Of a stretch of DNA of 64,000 bases, positions 1 through 10,782 are shown in pieces (positions within the stretch are counted from its first letter, which is position 1; the number at the start of each line of letters is the position of its first letter). The notes under the pieces are model-generated. The model saw nothing but the letters and a program-made list of their open reading frames with translations. It was not told the origin of the DNA and did not search any database. Source of the DNA: Darksidea phi (lineage: Eukaryota; Ascomycota; Dothideomycetes; Pleosporales; Lentitheciaceae); NCBI GenBank assembly GCA_030770425.1, contig JASJFT010000225.1, forward strand, positions 1 through 64,000. Reading direction: 5' to 3'. A program made the translations under genes and the position numbers.

Positions 1-166
1 ATTCTAAACATGTTCAGAACGTATTCAAGCTGACCTGATATTACTAAAATGTTAGCGTCATAGCGCGCTTAGTCATAGTGGGTCTAACCTCTGCCGAGGT
101 AAAAAGTACCCTCAGATGAGTTACATCCTGCTCTTATCGCCTATACTGATCCGAGCCTACCGAACA

Positions 167-1238
167 ATGCGACTGGCGGCGCGTGTGCCGCGTCTTGTAC
201 CTGTAGCTCGATATATCCGACACTACTCTACACATAGAGCGGCTATGTCGTCACTAAAGATAGGCTTTGTGCCCGGTACGTGCGATATCCTTTACACATT
301 TCATCGGCCGTTAACGATGCCCAGAACACTTTTCTACGCCACTCGAATTCGCGAAGAAACACTACAACCTCGATGCCAAGTTATTACCCTACCCATCTGG
401 CACCGGCCATATGGTCTCCGCATTGCAATCGGGGGAGATCGACATCGGAGTAGGCTTGACTGAGGGTTGGATCGCAGCGCTGGGCAAGGCACAGGCAGCT
501 CAACAGGACGCGGGTTTCAAGTTGGTGGGTACATATGTCGAGACCCCGTTATGCTGGGCAATATCCACAGGGGCGCGGCGGTATGAATTGATGAATGAGG
601 ATGATCTCAGGGGCAAGAGAGTCGGCGTGTCGCGGATCGGAAGCGGCAGCTATGTCATGAGCTTCGTGCTGGCAGACCAGAAAGGCTGGTTGCACGCGAA
701 GAATTCAGATGCACCTTTCCTCGTCGAACCTCTGAACACCTTCGCTAACCTGCGAGAGGGCGTGAACAGCGGCACGGCCGATTTTTTCATGTGGGAGCAC
801 TTCACCTCAAAGCGATACTACGACAACGGCGAAATTAAGAGGATCGGGGAGATCTATACGCCATGGTCATCGTGGAAGATCGTTGCCAACAACAATCTCC
901 TGTATCCAGGGAACTGGGCTAAAGGAACGCATGCCTCGCACCCGGTACTCAAAGAAGAGCTGGAAGATGTGCTCCAGAAGATCAACAAAGGCGTAAAGCA
1001 CTTTGAAGAAAACCACCAAGAAGCGGTGGATTATATCAGCACGAAGCTGGACTACTCGGAAGAGGACGCGCGTGAGTGGCTCAAGACGGTACGATTTGCG
1101 CATGATGTGCGAGGCGTGGACAAGAGCGTCGTGGACAAGACAGTACAGATACTGCAGAAAGCTGGCGTGCTAGGTGAACAGGTCGACGAACAAGCGATGG
1201 TGGGACTATGGAGGAGTGAGTCCGTCAAGTGGGTGTAG
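167..1238 (+). CDS. Periplasmic-binding-protein-like (PBP2, Ca3427/SsuA-THI5-like) protein
   Basis: Two exons, 167..275 and 325..1238, joined across a 49-bp GT..AG intron, giving 340 residues. The splice is supported by frame: IGFVP continues directly into EHFSTPLEFAKKHYNLDAK, which reads on into the long downstream frame. The protein has the type-2 periplasmic-binding fold pattern of fungal Ca3427-like proteins: an N-terminal strand (SLKIGFVP), an SGTGHMVSALQSGEIDIGVG substrate-loop region, then a GKRVGVSRIGSGSYVM segment starting the second lobe. The ligand is unknown; relatives resemble sulfonate/thiamine-precursor binding proteins. The first about 25 residues (RLAARVPRLVPVARYIRHYST) look like a mitochondrial presequence, so I chose ATG 167. 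ATG 116 (in frame, longer) and ATG 245 (no presequence) are alternatives. No transporter partner is adjacent. Confidence 0.72.
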
Positions 1239-1693
1239 ATACATCGGCTTCCGTCAAGTATGAGGCCCACTACTCTCCCGCGTTCTGCTACTGAATCTCT
1301 CCATTCCCAATCGCAATAAGAAAGGCAGTGATACCAACCTGTTGCGCGCCACAACCCCAACAAGATCTAAGCATTCGCTCTTTGTACTCGTTACGATTGC
1401 GTTCCTCATCAATCTCCCCGTCTTCCGTATGGCTACCAACAGGACGAGCTACGCTCAAACAAAAGCTTGCAAATCAACAAGAGCCAGCGTCATCACCCCT
1501 TGCATCTATTCATCCAGCCTGTTCCGATACCTCCAAATCGAGCCTCAGCAACGGGGGCTTTATGGCAGCAAAGAAGCTTCATCTCTCGCTCGTGGACTAG
1601 ACCATCCGCAGCTACGTCCGCTATCTCGTCACGTGTACGTACAATCCACAGCTCTGCGCAGGATAATAAGGTGCTAGTCACTTCTTGATTCCA
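1239..1693. other. Intergenic stretch, possible decayed 5' part of the next relic
   Basis: About 455 bp follow the stop of the first gene. Short open frames exist but none resembles a known domain. The right end runs into a CAG that looks like a splice acceptor just before position 1694, so part of this stretch may be the lost 5' half of the acyltransferase relic. I see no RNA gene or repeat. Confidence 0.35.
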
Positions 1694-2167
1694 GGTAGTT
1701 CCCTTCCCCGACATATCCGTTGTCGACGCTGCCATCGCCGCTGTGTCCAGTGCCTTACCCATTCCTAGCCGGCACCATCGGTCTCACCGACCCCGGCTTC
1801 AACTACGAAAACTTGAAGAATGCAGATATGCCGTCCAGCCGTCCCCCAGCTTTGGTCTTCTGCCCCCAAGCTCTTGCGTGGCCATCCAGGGCTTGAAGAC
1901 CAGTTCGCGGAAAAGTTCAAGATGGCTCTAAAGGTGAAAATTCCCGCTTTTATGGCGTCGATGTCCTTCCTGCCCGGTGGAGTGGTGTTGGCTGTGTACA
2001 TGCATCACCATGTGGAAAATGGTATTACTCGGGCCGCCATTGCCGAGAAGGAGGCCGAGAACATTAGGATGCACCAGAGCGCAAATGGTGCGAGAAAACC
2101 ATTCGAGAACCCGTCTACTTCTGTTCCCTCGGCCCATCGCTCCCAACGTCATCCCCAAGTGCCCTAG
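1694..2167 (+). pseudogene. Relic of a fungal acyltransferase (transferase family, BAHD-like)
   Basis: Coding-like segments lie in three successive frames. They are VVPFPDISVVDAAIAAV (frame of 1694), then LAGTIGLTDPGFNYENLKNA followed by PALVFCPQAL (next frame), then PAFMASMSFLPGGVVLAVYM followed by HHHVENG (frame of 1820). In order this matches the N-terminal half of PF02458-type acyltransferases: a VPF-D segment, a linker, then a strand leading to the HxxxDG catalytic motif. Here the motif reads H-H-V-E-N-G, with Asn (codon near 2018) in place of the catalytic Asp. Frame changes, the altered motif, a stop at 2165 and absence of the C-terminal half mark it as dead. The substrate class cannot be told. 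An unrelated small membrane protein from 1820 is a weaker reading. Confidence 0.45.
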
Positions 2168-3642
2168 CATCACTGCCATTACAGAGAAGTTAGCATACCG
2201 ATGCCTTTATCTCCCGCAAAAGAAGAGTGAAGGGAGCTCTGTTTTTTTCGAGAGAAAGCTGCATTACGTAACCATACTATTGTGGGACGGGTGCACTGAT
2301 GATAATCTATAAATATATACAAAACTAGCACTATAATAGTATGTGTACATGACACTTTTTCATCCGACACGAGCCTCAACACGCGACTCAGAGGAAAGGG
2401 AGATGGGGGCGGAGGCGGGAGCGGGAACTGCTGGAACAGAAGAAGGAAGCTTGAACTCAGCGTTCTTCCTTTCTTGACTGTTAGTATCTAGAGAAGCTAC
2501 ATTCGTTGTTAATGTTGGTTGAGAGGATAATTGAATGTATATTTTACTACTTGTTTCTATGTTGTAAAGGCATAGAAGTCTTATCTCCACCGGGTAATAT
2601 TATGATTGCATTGGCGGCTATCGATTGCATACATAACAAGCAAGTAGCCCGACCAAGCCAAAAACGCCACTAAGTTACGAATCCCGAGTACCGAAACCTA
2701 AATTAATCTAAATATAGTTCAGACGGTTTTGATCCGGCCTCTAACGAGACTATAGAACCCATCGATGCAAGGAAGTAAATGAAAGATAGGGTCATTGAAT
2801 TGTGTCAGACACATTTAGGGTTGGCTAGGGTAAAGGTTAGCCAGGATTGGAGTTTTTGAAGGTAGGTTAAGAAAACGTAGTTTATCGTAAGATAAGACCC
2901 ATACCGCGTTGGCGTTCACGATGAAATCCGCCTCAGCGGACAACGAACCCAGGAGTCAACCTTACGCAGCGAGCCGACGGGCCGAAAGAAATAAACCGGT
3001 TAACATAATATGTGTATCGGCAAGCCAGGGGCAACTATCGATATTTCTGAAGCGAAGAGGTCGAAGAAGACGGTGTGTAAGATACAGTAAGCGGCCTCGT
3101 ATCGTCCGAATACAAGGGGGGCTCATGAACGGGCTGCCCCCCCCCGGTCAACTTGGCTGTAGGCCGACATATGATTGGTCAACAGACATCACCTCTCACA
3201 CAAAATCTTAGTGGGACTTGGGGAGGGGGGCAGCCCGCACATGAGCCCCCCTTGTAGATGGCTAAGGGATCGTCCCGAGCACCAATAAGAACGCTTTGGC
3301 CCCGCTGCTCTACTTCACCAAGCCGTTCTCCTCGCTTCCCACGTCTCCTAGCTATATTGCCGCCTACATGTTCGACTATTGTTCGTATTAGCCTAAAATT
3401 GCGATAGAATCTTATTGGGGTTGGGAGCAAACAAATGGATGATTCGCAAAGGATTATAGATGGTTAGGGAAAGGCATAAGTGAAGAACTGATTCGACCGA
3501 GTAGCTATGAGAGGAGAGCTACATGACTATGGTTGTAACACAAAGCTTTAGATGTCAACGCTGAGATTATCTCAAAAGGTTGCACTTCAGTTTTCAGACA
3601 AGTACTCCCTCGCCTACCTTCTCGAATTGTCAGCCACACGAA
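2168..3642. other. Intergenic region, no gene seen apart from the MITE
   Basis: No frame here resembles a known protein. Composition is moderately AT-rich. The only structure I can support is the 142-bp terminal-inverted-repeat element at 3113-3254, reported separately. Confidence 0.5.
3113..3254. mobile_element. MITE-like element with ~34-bp terminal inverted repeats and TA flanks
   Basis: The left end begins CAAGGGGGGCTCATGAACGG and runs through GGCTGCCCCCCCCC. The right end is its reverse complement over about 34 bp, with two mismatches at AAC versus TGC and a slightly different C-run. Both ends are bounded by the dinucleotide TA (3111-3112 and 3255-3256). That is the expected target duplication of Tc1/mariner/pogo transposons. 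The interior of about 70 bp has no coding capacity, so the element would be non-autonomous. I saw no second copy in the window. Confidence 0.62.
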
Positions 3643-4838
3643 TTACTTGCTCAAGACTGCCCCTATGCCGGCATCGTTCAGTTCAGTGGTAGACGCCGAC
3701 TCCACATCGATATGCGTTAACTCAGCCCTCCTAGAACTAATCTCAAAATCGGAGGTGCGCATAATACCCATTTTCTTGGCCGAACCGAACGAGTAACCCC
3801 GAGAGTTCTTGCTCGCGAAAATCCTAAGGGTAGAATCGATCAAATTGGTGAAGCTGTATTCGGGGAACAGGCGGCGCTTAAGCGGGCGTAGTGTTGGCAT
3901 ACAAGAAGCAATAAGATAGGTTCCACCTTCGGCGATGATCAGTTGATACAGGTGAACGCAATTGTAGGTAGAGTCTTTAGAAAATTCGGCCGCGGTGATG
4001 AAGGTAGTCATTCGCAGGACCGCGGTAATGATGCCCCTATTCACAGTTAATTCCAGTCGTGCTGCTAGTCGCACCGATAAAGGACTTACGCAGAACCTGT
4101 TAGAAAAGTCGCAATTAGACCAATCTTTGCGGCCAGTCCCATGCGCAACTTATACAAGGCTGGGAGAGGTAAGACCAGCAGGATCAGGTCTGATATGATG
4201 CTCGGTACGCTAATCCATGTATAAAGGGCCCTAATATCTCCACAATGACCGCCCTTAATCGAACGGTCCCATTGGAATGCGATAGGGGTGCAAATAGTGC
4301 CAGCCAGAATCCATGCTGCAATGCAAGTGGCAACGATTAAACCACCGACAGCGTAGGTTCCGTATCTATATTTTCTTGAGGAAAATATGCGCATGTACAA
4401 AGCCAGAATAACCAATTTCGTACCAGTAACGGCTGCATGGTTGCAGAATTCGGCGGGCTTATCGAGTTTGGCCCTGGTTACAGCCATACTGGGGCCGTTG
4501 TAGAGAATGACAGCTTCAATGTGACGGCCTGCGCCGCCTAACTTAACGGCGACTGTAAGAAGATTAGAAGCGTTTATATAGTAAGAGTAAAGACACTCAC
4601 GTATTGCGCAGATACAGACAGCAATGTTAGAGATATATCCAATAGGCATGAATAGCCAGCACTCAACTCCATTAAGTGTCTTCGTGAGCCATCTCGAGAT
4701 GTAGAAGAGCAAAACAAGGATGGTTTGCAAAACGATAAAAGCAATGGCGAAAACGGTGAGCCGGTGACCTATGTCCGTTTCAAGGTATGATTTGGGTAGT
4801 TTTCCTAACAGAGCTGGATCGTAAGGTGACTCCGGCAT
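3643..4838 (-). CDS. Fungal rhodopsin-domain (PTH11-like) integral membrane protein
   Basis: Three minus-strand exons: 4601..4838, 4090..4552 and 3643..4036, with introns of 48 and 53 bp, giving 364 residues. The first intron (4553-4600) has no in-frame stop, but removing it restores the family sequence CAI-LAVKLGGAGRH. The second joins LTGSA to GIITAVLRMTTF. The product has about seven hydrophobic helices (for example LTVFAIAFIVLQTILVLLFY) and the FQWDRSIKGGHC loop typical of the fungal rhodopsin-domain family (PF20684). It ends in a cytosolic tail after PLKRRLFPE. Such proteins sit in the plasma membrane and some act as orphan GPCR-like sensors; the ligand is unknown here. The open frame extends upstream to 4946, but only from a GTG, so ATG 4838 is preferred. 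Confidence 0.75.
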
Positions 4839-5698
4839 TCCTGCAGCTATGGATGCGAACAGAGTTTGCTTAAGGTAGGGCTGGAAAAAATGTGAGATAG
4901 ATTGTTCATCCCGAAGAGAACGTCGATCGGCAGCTGGGGAAGGCACGATGTTTATATCAAGCTAAATCGTGCGATCTTGCAACCCGTTTCTACTTTCCAG
5001 CCCTCCCTTGAGCAATTTTACGTTGAGTGGGCTGAGCTGCATAGCTGGCTTACCGATAGCTTGGGAGCCGCGTACAGCCTACCGCCCCACCAGACGGCGA
5101 AATTACACCGCCCCCAAGTATGGCGGATATCAATACGTAGCGGGCATTAACGTGCAGCGCGCCTCGAAATAAAAGCAGTTAGTTTATAAAGGCAAAAGCA
5201 TGTACGAGATGTTGTCAAAAGGCTTTCTACTATGAGAAGGATAGCTTATTGGGTGACTAAGCCTGCTAGTCTTGGGATATCGCACGGTACCGAGAGGGAA
5301 AACTCCCAGCACCCAGACCATTATATCATGGCTTGATGCATTCGGTCAAATTAATGAGGGTAGCTGGCTGAATACATTCGCTTGCATATTCCTCAGACAG
5401 CGTAGTACAATAGCGAACCTAATGTGGGGGCCAAAGTTTGCGTGCTTATTGTCCCCGGCTTGAACCGTAATACCCCTTCTAGTAAAGATCTGCCTCCACA
5501 TACACCCGGTGGGATTTTTTCCCTATTCTATTCCCGGACTCCTCTTTCCGCTACTGCGCCCCGACGCCAATCCAAACTCTATGTCCCAGATGGCCCCCAC
5601 ACTAACCAGCACGAATTTCGAAAGAGAGTCCCACTAAATCTTGGGGACTTCCAGTCAACAAGGTTACTCAAGAAGTGGAGTTCACAGGCCACTCTTAT
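4839..5698. other. Intergenic region, nothing recognised
   Basis: About 860 bp separate the rhodopsin-domain gene and the amidohydrolase relic. Several short frames overlap it on the plus strand, but none carries a family signature, and the longest (5424-5927) is mostly antisense to the relic. Some of the stretch may be the decayed 3' end of the relic. Confidence 0.4.
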
Positions 5699-6858
5699 TC
5701 ACTTATATAGTCCTGGCGGGCACGCACATGTTCGATCCAAATCACAGCCAATCGTGCAATTCCGACTTCGAGGACAAGTTTCAGAAAACTGTTGTTCAAA
5801 GTCTCTCTCGATATCCAGCGTGTTCGATATCTTGACTAGCGGGTTCCTATTCAGGAACATAGCCGGGACCCGCGTTGCAGCATTCAATGCTTCCGCCGAC
5901 GTCGTTCCGATATCGACAAGATCCTGAAGTTCTTTGCCCAATCTTCTAGCAAACAGATGTGAAAATTTAGCAGTGATTTGTCCCACCGCGTTTGTCCCTG
6001 CGAGGAGTGGTACACTAGCTTTATACATCGCCTCTACGTTTGCGTAAAGATGGCCGATAGAAACATTGCCCAAGTTGGTGGTTCCTCTAAGAAACATGAA
6101 GACCGCAGGATCGTTCATCAGCTGATCAACGGTCATCGTGGGCGGTGCGTATTGGCCATCTCGCTTGGTATCGAGGATGGCACAAGACGTTGGGTTATCA
6201 TCGTCCGCTGTTGCTATAACCTCGATGTAGGGTTCGATATCGGAAGCGTGAGACATTCTCTGCTTCCCGAGGGCGTGAGCAGCTTGTACCAGTCTAATCT
6301 GCATGCCTACCTAGGGTCCACCGCTTTCCACAGTAATTTTGTAGTCTAGTAAATGGTGCAAAGTCAGTACCTAACTTTGCTAGGGTATAGCCAAGCCAAG
6401 CACTCTTACAGTTCGACACTTTCTAAAGGAATAATCCACTATTGCCACAGGGTCGGAGTTGGAGCACACCAATTATCCTAGCGTGTTAGGATTTCCGTTT
6501 CATTCAGCGGCCTTTGCACGGATCCCATTTGCTCCCCATACGGCTAAACTCACCGTGTAGAAATACGTGAGCCGTTCGTGATCTCTGGGGGTGTCTCACG
6601 CGATGCGGTTCGCGCATGGCGTTTGGGGCGCTGTCGTCACTCCGTATGAACTAAGGACCTCCAGGTTTGCAACTTTCTAAGGTGTAGATGGCTGTCGATG
6701 AACCCTGGGATCAGGAACCGTCCGGTATCGTCGATGGTATGGTGTCCACAGGCTGGGCTTGTGGTGATGCGGCCATGATTGATAAAAATTGTGCGGGGGC
6801 GCACTCGTGAAAGCGCCATTGAATACCCGGACTTTCGGGTCTGTGCGGAAGGGTTCAA
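5699..6858 (-). pseudogene. Broken amidohydrolase (metal-dependent hydrolase)
   Basis: Read on the minus strand, 6858-6637 encodes the N-terminal part with GRFLIPGFIDSHLHL, the metal-binding HxH strand of the amidohydrolase superfamily. The frame is then lost. Near 6345 a fragment DYKITVESGGP is followed by an in-frame TAG at 6311-6313. Next comes an open 201-residue stretch containing RLVQAAHALGKQRMSHASDI, PLLAGTNAVGQI (where a metal-binding Asp of GTDA is Asn) and LQDLVDIGTTSAEALNAATR. Between AMFLN and RNPLVKISNTLDIER the usual segment DRG.I.PG..ADL is missing, an internal deletion of about 20 residues. The end is non-homologous. Several independent lesions make function unlikely. Confidence 0.68.
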
Positions 6859-7864
6859 GTATCAGCGAATGGTTGACTCAGGAGGATGAGAACGGGTATG
6901 GACTTCGCCGCGCATGCCCAATGTGTGTTTGGAGCTATGAGATAACATTGTGGGTTGGGTACCGCTGTTTTTTCCCAAAGGTGAAGGGATGGAACGACGT
7001 ATGTCGTCATTAGGGCCAGTAGACTCCAGTGCAGCTCCGTGGTGAATACATGGCTCCGAGAAAGATGAAATGATAACAAATGCAGTAAGGCATTTGATAG
7101 ATTGGTGAGGGATGCATAATTGAGTATGAGGCTAGAAGGAGCTATATTGACGGCTGGGAGAGGAAGTTGAGCTTCAATCAAAATGTCCTCAGACTTCTTC
7201 TTACATTTGTTAAACCTTCCCAGAGAGACCATTGGTGCAGAGTCGGAACGGAGGGTTCAACTCGCACTAAACAACACATTGAGCGGATAGAAAACCACGA
7301 CGTCCTCTTAGTGTTATATGTGGGTCGCACCTTAAATGACGAACCATGCAGCCATGTGCCAAGTTGCGGCGCTCCGCATCTTGAGAACCTAGTCGATAGT
7401 GGCGCGGTATCCATATTCAGAGGAATGAAACCTGGACATGAGAGAAACTCCATTTCAACGGGCAACACCTGGCTGACCAGGGACATTGACCGGTGAATGA
7501 TAGGCAGGCGTAGTACATACTAAGCGAACAGACTTGCGACCACTTCCACTAGGTAGAAGCTCAAGGAATACGAACATGATATTATAATGCCTCTGCCTGA
7601 ATGGTGTATCATATGTCCACGATTTGTGTTAGAGCATGCAGCTTCAGTTAAAAGACGGTGATAAAGTCCTCTATTTCAAAGTAATGAATGTTTGACTAAG
7701 ATTCTTCTACATGCTGAGTCTAGTTGATGGGTATAGACATCAAATAAACAGGTCACAAGTCACCAGAAAGGTGTTCCATACCAAGAGAATAAGTCCCAGC
7801 GCCGCAGCTATGCAAAACAAGGCCCTGATACATACAACACCAATAACCGGACCCCACCATCGGA
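6859..7864. other. Intergenic region, nothing recognised
   Basis: About 1 kb lies between the amidohydrolase relic and the 3' end of SRP54. Frames at 6855-7232 (minus), 7167-7496 (plus) and 7178-7486 (minus) overlap each other and match no family I know. The last 200 bp probably include the SRP54 3' untranslated region. Confidence 0.45.
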
Positions 7865-9478
7865 TTACCGCCTTCCTCGTCCTTGGCCAGGACCTTGACT
7901 GGGCATCCCTCCCATTCCACCCATCATCTTCATCATCGCGTTCATATCCATGCCGCCCATGCCGCCCATACCTCCCAGCGCAGACATATCCGGCATGCCC
8001 CCGCCCCCTCTTCCACCACCGCCAAGCATTTTCATCATAGCGCCGATGTCCGGCATACCGCCACCGCCGCCCATAGCATTCGCACCGCCCATACTTTGCA
8101 TTCGCTTCTGCATAGCGGCGAGCTGTTGCGCCTTGTTGCCACCGCCCATGGCACCTTGTGCTTTCTGCATGTTGGCCATCCCACCCTTCATCTTCTTAGC
8201 CATGCCCGCCATCATACGGTGCTGTGTGAGAAGTTCCTCGACTTCGCGCACAGATGTGCCTGAGCCACGTGCTATGCGCGTCATACGAGTGGGCTGGTCG
8301 ACGAACATCTTGCCATCAGAATTGAGCTCCTTCTCTGTCATGCTATCGCAGATGTAGATCATGCGCTTGAGCTTCATGCTGCCTTCTTCGTCATCCATAC
8401 CGCCCATCATATTGCTCAGGCCAGGTATCATGCCCGCCATTTTCGACAAAGGACCCATCTTCATGATATTGGAGAGTTGGTCACGGAGGTCCTTGATGGT
8501 GAAGATGCCGGATGCAATGTGCTTCATTGTGTCCTGCTGATCTAGCTTGAGAGATTGGACGTGTTCGACTAAGCCGGTGATATCGCCCATACCGAGCAGT
8601 TTCGATACAAAAGGCTGTGGGCTGAAGCGCTCAAGGTCGAGCATGTGTTCACCGGTACCTAGAAAGACTATGGGAGTGTGTGTTGCTGCTACGGCAGAGA
8701 TGGCGCCACCTCCCGCCGCCGCACCATCGGTCTTGGTCAGAACGATAGCTCCGAAGTCTGCTGCTTCCTTGAATGCACGTGACTGCGCCTCTGCGGCCTG
8801 ACCGATTGTGGAGTCGAGAACCATGATGGTTTGATCGGGGGTCACGGCTTCCTGGATCTGTACCATTTCATCGAAAAGATCTTGCTCCTGGCTATGTCGG
8901 CCGGACGTATCGACAATGATTATTTCGAACTTTTCCTTCTTGAATTTATCGACACCTTCCTTTGCCACAATAGCCGGGTCGGTCTGTGTATGGCTTCCAT
9001 AGTAAGGGATCTTCGCCTTCGTCGCATTTTGCTTCAACTGGTCGAAAGCACCAGCACGGAAAGTATCTGCGCAAACCAAACAGGCCTTGAACCCTCTCGC
9101 CGAGTACCATCTTGCCAGCTTTGTACATGTTGTTGTTTTACCTGAGCCCTGCAGACCGACGAACATGATGACATTCGGCTTCCCTTTGCGCGGTTTGAAC
9201 GGCTCGGCGTGCGGGTCTACGAGCTTGACGAGTTCGTCGTAAACGGTTTTTTGGATAAGGCGCTTTTTGTTGACGCTCGGCGCCAGGTGCTTGAAGTCGA
9301 CGGATCGCTTTATTGAGTTGCGTAGATTGGCGACGAGCTTAATGTTAACGTCGGCTCCTACGAGGGCGTTGCATATTTCCTTGACCATAGATTCAAAGGC
9401 CTTCTCGTCGAGGTTTGGCGACCGTGTGAGATCCGAGACGGCGGCATTGATGCGCCTCCCGAGATCTTGGAGCACCAT
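7865..9478 (-). CDS. SRP54: Signal recognition particle 54 kDa subunit (SRP54)
   Basis: Single-exon, 537 residues. This is the GTPase of the signal recognition particle, which binds signal sequences at the ribosome and docks with the SRP receptor at the ER. The N domain (about 1-90) starts [20 protein letters not shown]. The G domain has the P-loop [10 protein letters not shown] (about 108-117), [13 protein letters not shown] (138-150), DTSGRH (190-195) and TKTDG (248-252). The M domain (about 320-537) ends in a long Gly/Met-rich tail with many GGM repeats, the flexible hydrophobic signal-peptide and 7SL RNA binding surface. Human SRP54 is 504 residues; the excess is this tail. The ATG is the only one matching the family N-terminus. 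It is divergent from RRP15, 199 bp apart. Confidence 0.97.
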   Translation of the reverse strand: MVLQDLGRRINAAVSDLTRSPNLDEKAFESMVKEICNALVGADVNIKLVANLRNSIKRSVDFKHLAPSVNKKRLIQKTVYDELVKLVDPHAEPFKPRKGKPNVIMFVGLQGSGKTTTCTKLARWYSARGFKACLVCADTFRAGAFDQLKQNATKAKIPYYGSHTQTDPAIVAKEGVDKFKKEKFEIIIVDTSGRHSQEQDLFDEMVQIQEAVTPDQTIMVLDSTIGQAAEAQSRAFKEAADFGAIVLTKTDGAAAGGGAISAVAATHTPIVFLGTGEHMLDLERFSPQPFVSKLLGMGDITGLVEHVQSLKLDQQDTMKHIASGIFTIKDLRDQLSNIMKMGPLSKMAGMIPGLSNMMGGMDDEEGSMKLKRMIYICDSMTEKELNSDGKMFVDQPTRMTRIARGSGTSVREVEELLTQHRMMAGMAKKMKGGMANMQKAQGAMGGGNKAQQLAAMQKRMQSMGGANAMGGGGGMPDIGAMMKMLGGGGRGGGGMPDMSALGGMGGMGGMDMNAMMKMMGGMGGMPSQGPGQGRGRR

Positions 9479-9677
9479 GGCGGCGGTTGTGCGTAGGTTG
9501 GAGGTTGTGGATTAATGTAGGTGTTCGGGGATGAAGAGGTAGAATTGTGGGGGGCAGATATGCGGGGCGGGAACTCTTGGCGTCGGTGAAAGAGGGCAAG
9601 AGGGCCGATCTTACAATTTCTTCTTTGCTGCACTAAAGTTCACTTCGCAGCACCAATTCGCCCAAAAAGCCGCTACA
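9479..9677. promoter_or_regulatory. Shared divergent upstream region of SRP54 and RRP15
   Basis: Only 199 bp separate the two start codons, so both promoters and 5' leaders must lie here. I see no clear TATA box. Shared control of a secretion factor and a ribosome-assembly factor is inference from the layout. Confidence 0.5.
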
Positions 9678-10586
9678 ATGCCTTCCACGACGCTTAAACG
9701 CAGAAGGACCGAAGAGGATATGAAGGGGAGGATGCCGAAGAAGCCGAAAAAGCACGTCAAGCGGCAGAAATTCTATCACAGCTCCAGCGAAGAGGAAGAT
9801 GAAGAAGAGGGCGTTGCGCGAGATGCACCGCGGGGAGCACCTCAAACGACCAAGTCAGAATTCGCACCTGTGAGCTTGAAGAGCATCGGTGAAGAGGTGG
9901 ATGCGGAGCCTGTCAAGTCTCTGCCCCCGAAACCACAGCCCAAGTTCAAAGCGAAGGTTGTGCTGAAGGAGTCATCCCCCCCAGCTACAGCGGAAGCAGA
10001 TGCTGCTACGTCTGCTGAAGATGACGAGGAAGACGGAATTGCCGGCTCGGAAGAAGACGACTCGGACGACTCCTCACTCTCAGAGACGTCGACGAACAAT
10101 CCTGCGCGCAAAGTGCGGAAACGAAATGACCCTGAAGCCTTCGCGTCTTCCATATCCAAAATCCTCAGCACGAAGCTCACCTCGCAAAAACGCTCCGAAC
10201 CCATCCTCTCACGATCCAAGTCTGCCCAGGACGTAAACAGAGAGTTGTCAGACCTCAAATTGACGCGCAAGGCGCAGCGGCAGTTGTTGGCGGAGAAGAA
10301 GGCTGCACAGGAGAAGGGCCGGGTGAAGGACGTGTTGGGGCTGGATGACCCGAGCGTGAGCACAGCAACTACAATGGCCAAGGAGAAGGAGCTACGAAGG
10401 ACGGCGCAGAAGGGTGTGATCAAGTTGTTCAATGCAGTACGCGCTGCCCAAGTCAAAGGCGAGCAAGCCGAAAAGGAGTCGCGAGAGAAGGGCACGGTGG
10501 GCATGGCGAAGCGAGAAGAGAAGGTTAAAGAGATGAGCAAGCAAGGCTTCCTAGACATGATCACAGGCAGCGCAAAGACAAGGTAG
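9678..10586 (+). CDS. RRP15: Ribosomal RNA-processing protein 15
   Basis: Single-exon, 302 residues. Rrp15 is a nucleolar factor of pre-60S particles needed for early pre-rRNA cleavage. The N-terminal half is a basic stretch (KRRRTEEDMKGR, KKPKKHVKRQK) followed by acidic, Ser-rich runs (EEEDEEEG, EEDDSDDSS), typical of nucleolar proteins. The conserved PF07890 core spans about residues 155-295. It includes DPEAFASSISKILSTKL, RSEPILSRSK, ELRRTAQKGVIKLFNAVRAA and KEMSKQGFLDMI. A long antisense open frame covers the same region but shows no family features. Its 3' end faces the ferredoxin gene, 196 bp away. Confidence 0.93.
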   Translation: MPSTTLKRRRTEEDMKGRMPKKPKKHVKRQKFYHSSSEEEDEEEGVARDAPRGAPQTTKSEFAPVSLKSIGEEVDAEPVKSLPPKPQPKFKAKVVLKESSPPATAEADAATSAEDDEEDGIAGSEEDDSDDSSLSETSTNNPARKVRKRNDPEAFASSISKILSTKLTSQKRSEPILSRSKSAQDVNRELSDLKLTRKAQRQLLAEKKAAQEKGRVKDVLGLDDPSVSTATTMAKEKELRRTAQKGVIKLFNAVRAAQVKGEQAEKESREKGTVGMAKREEKVKEMSKQGFLDMITGSAKTR

Positions 10587-10782
10587 AAATGAGTTACCCG
10601 ATACCGAACTAAGCACACGATGATCTGTCCAATCCCACCCGAACCCCAATGCCTCGTGCGACGCCTTGTTGATAGTACATGATAAGCATTAAACATATAC
10701 TACACAAATGCCGCCAGCTTTTGTTTAAAAAAAATTAAAAAATTCGACGCCTTCTTCCTCAGCCGACATCTCCTCTTCTTCC

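Noticed and set aside
1694..2167. Evidence of a mycotoxin gene cluster from the acyltransferase relic
   Set aside because: One broken transferase fragment does not define a pathway, and no synthase or cluster partner is nearby.
9842..10696. 284-codon minus-strand open frame opposite RRP15
   Set aside because: It is antisense to a clearly conserved gene, and its Ser-rich content is a mirror of the acidic codons. No family features.
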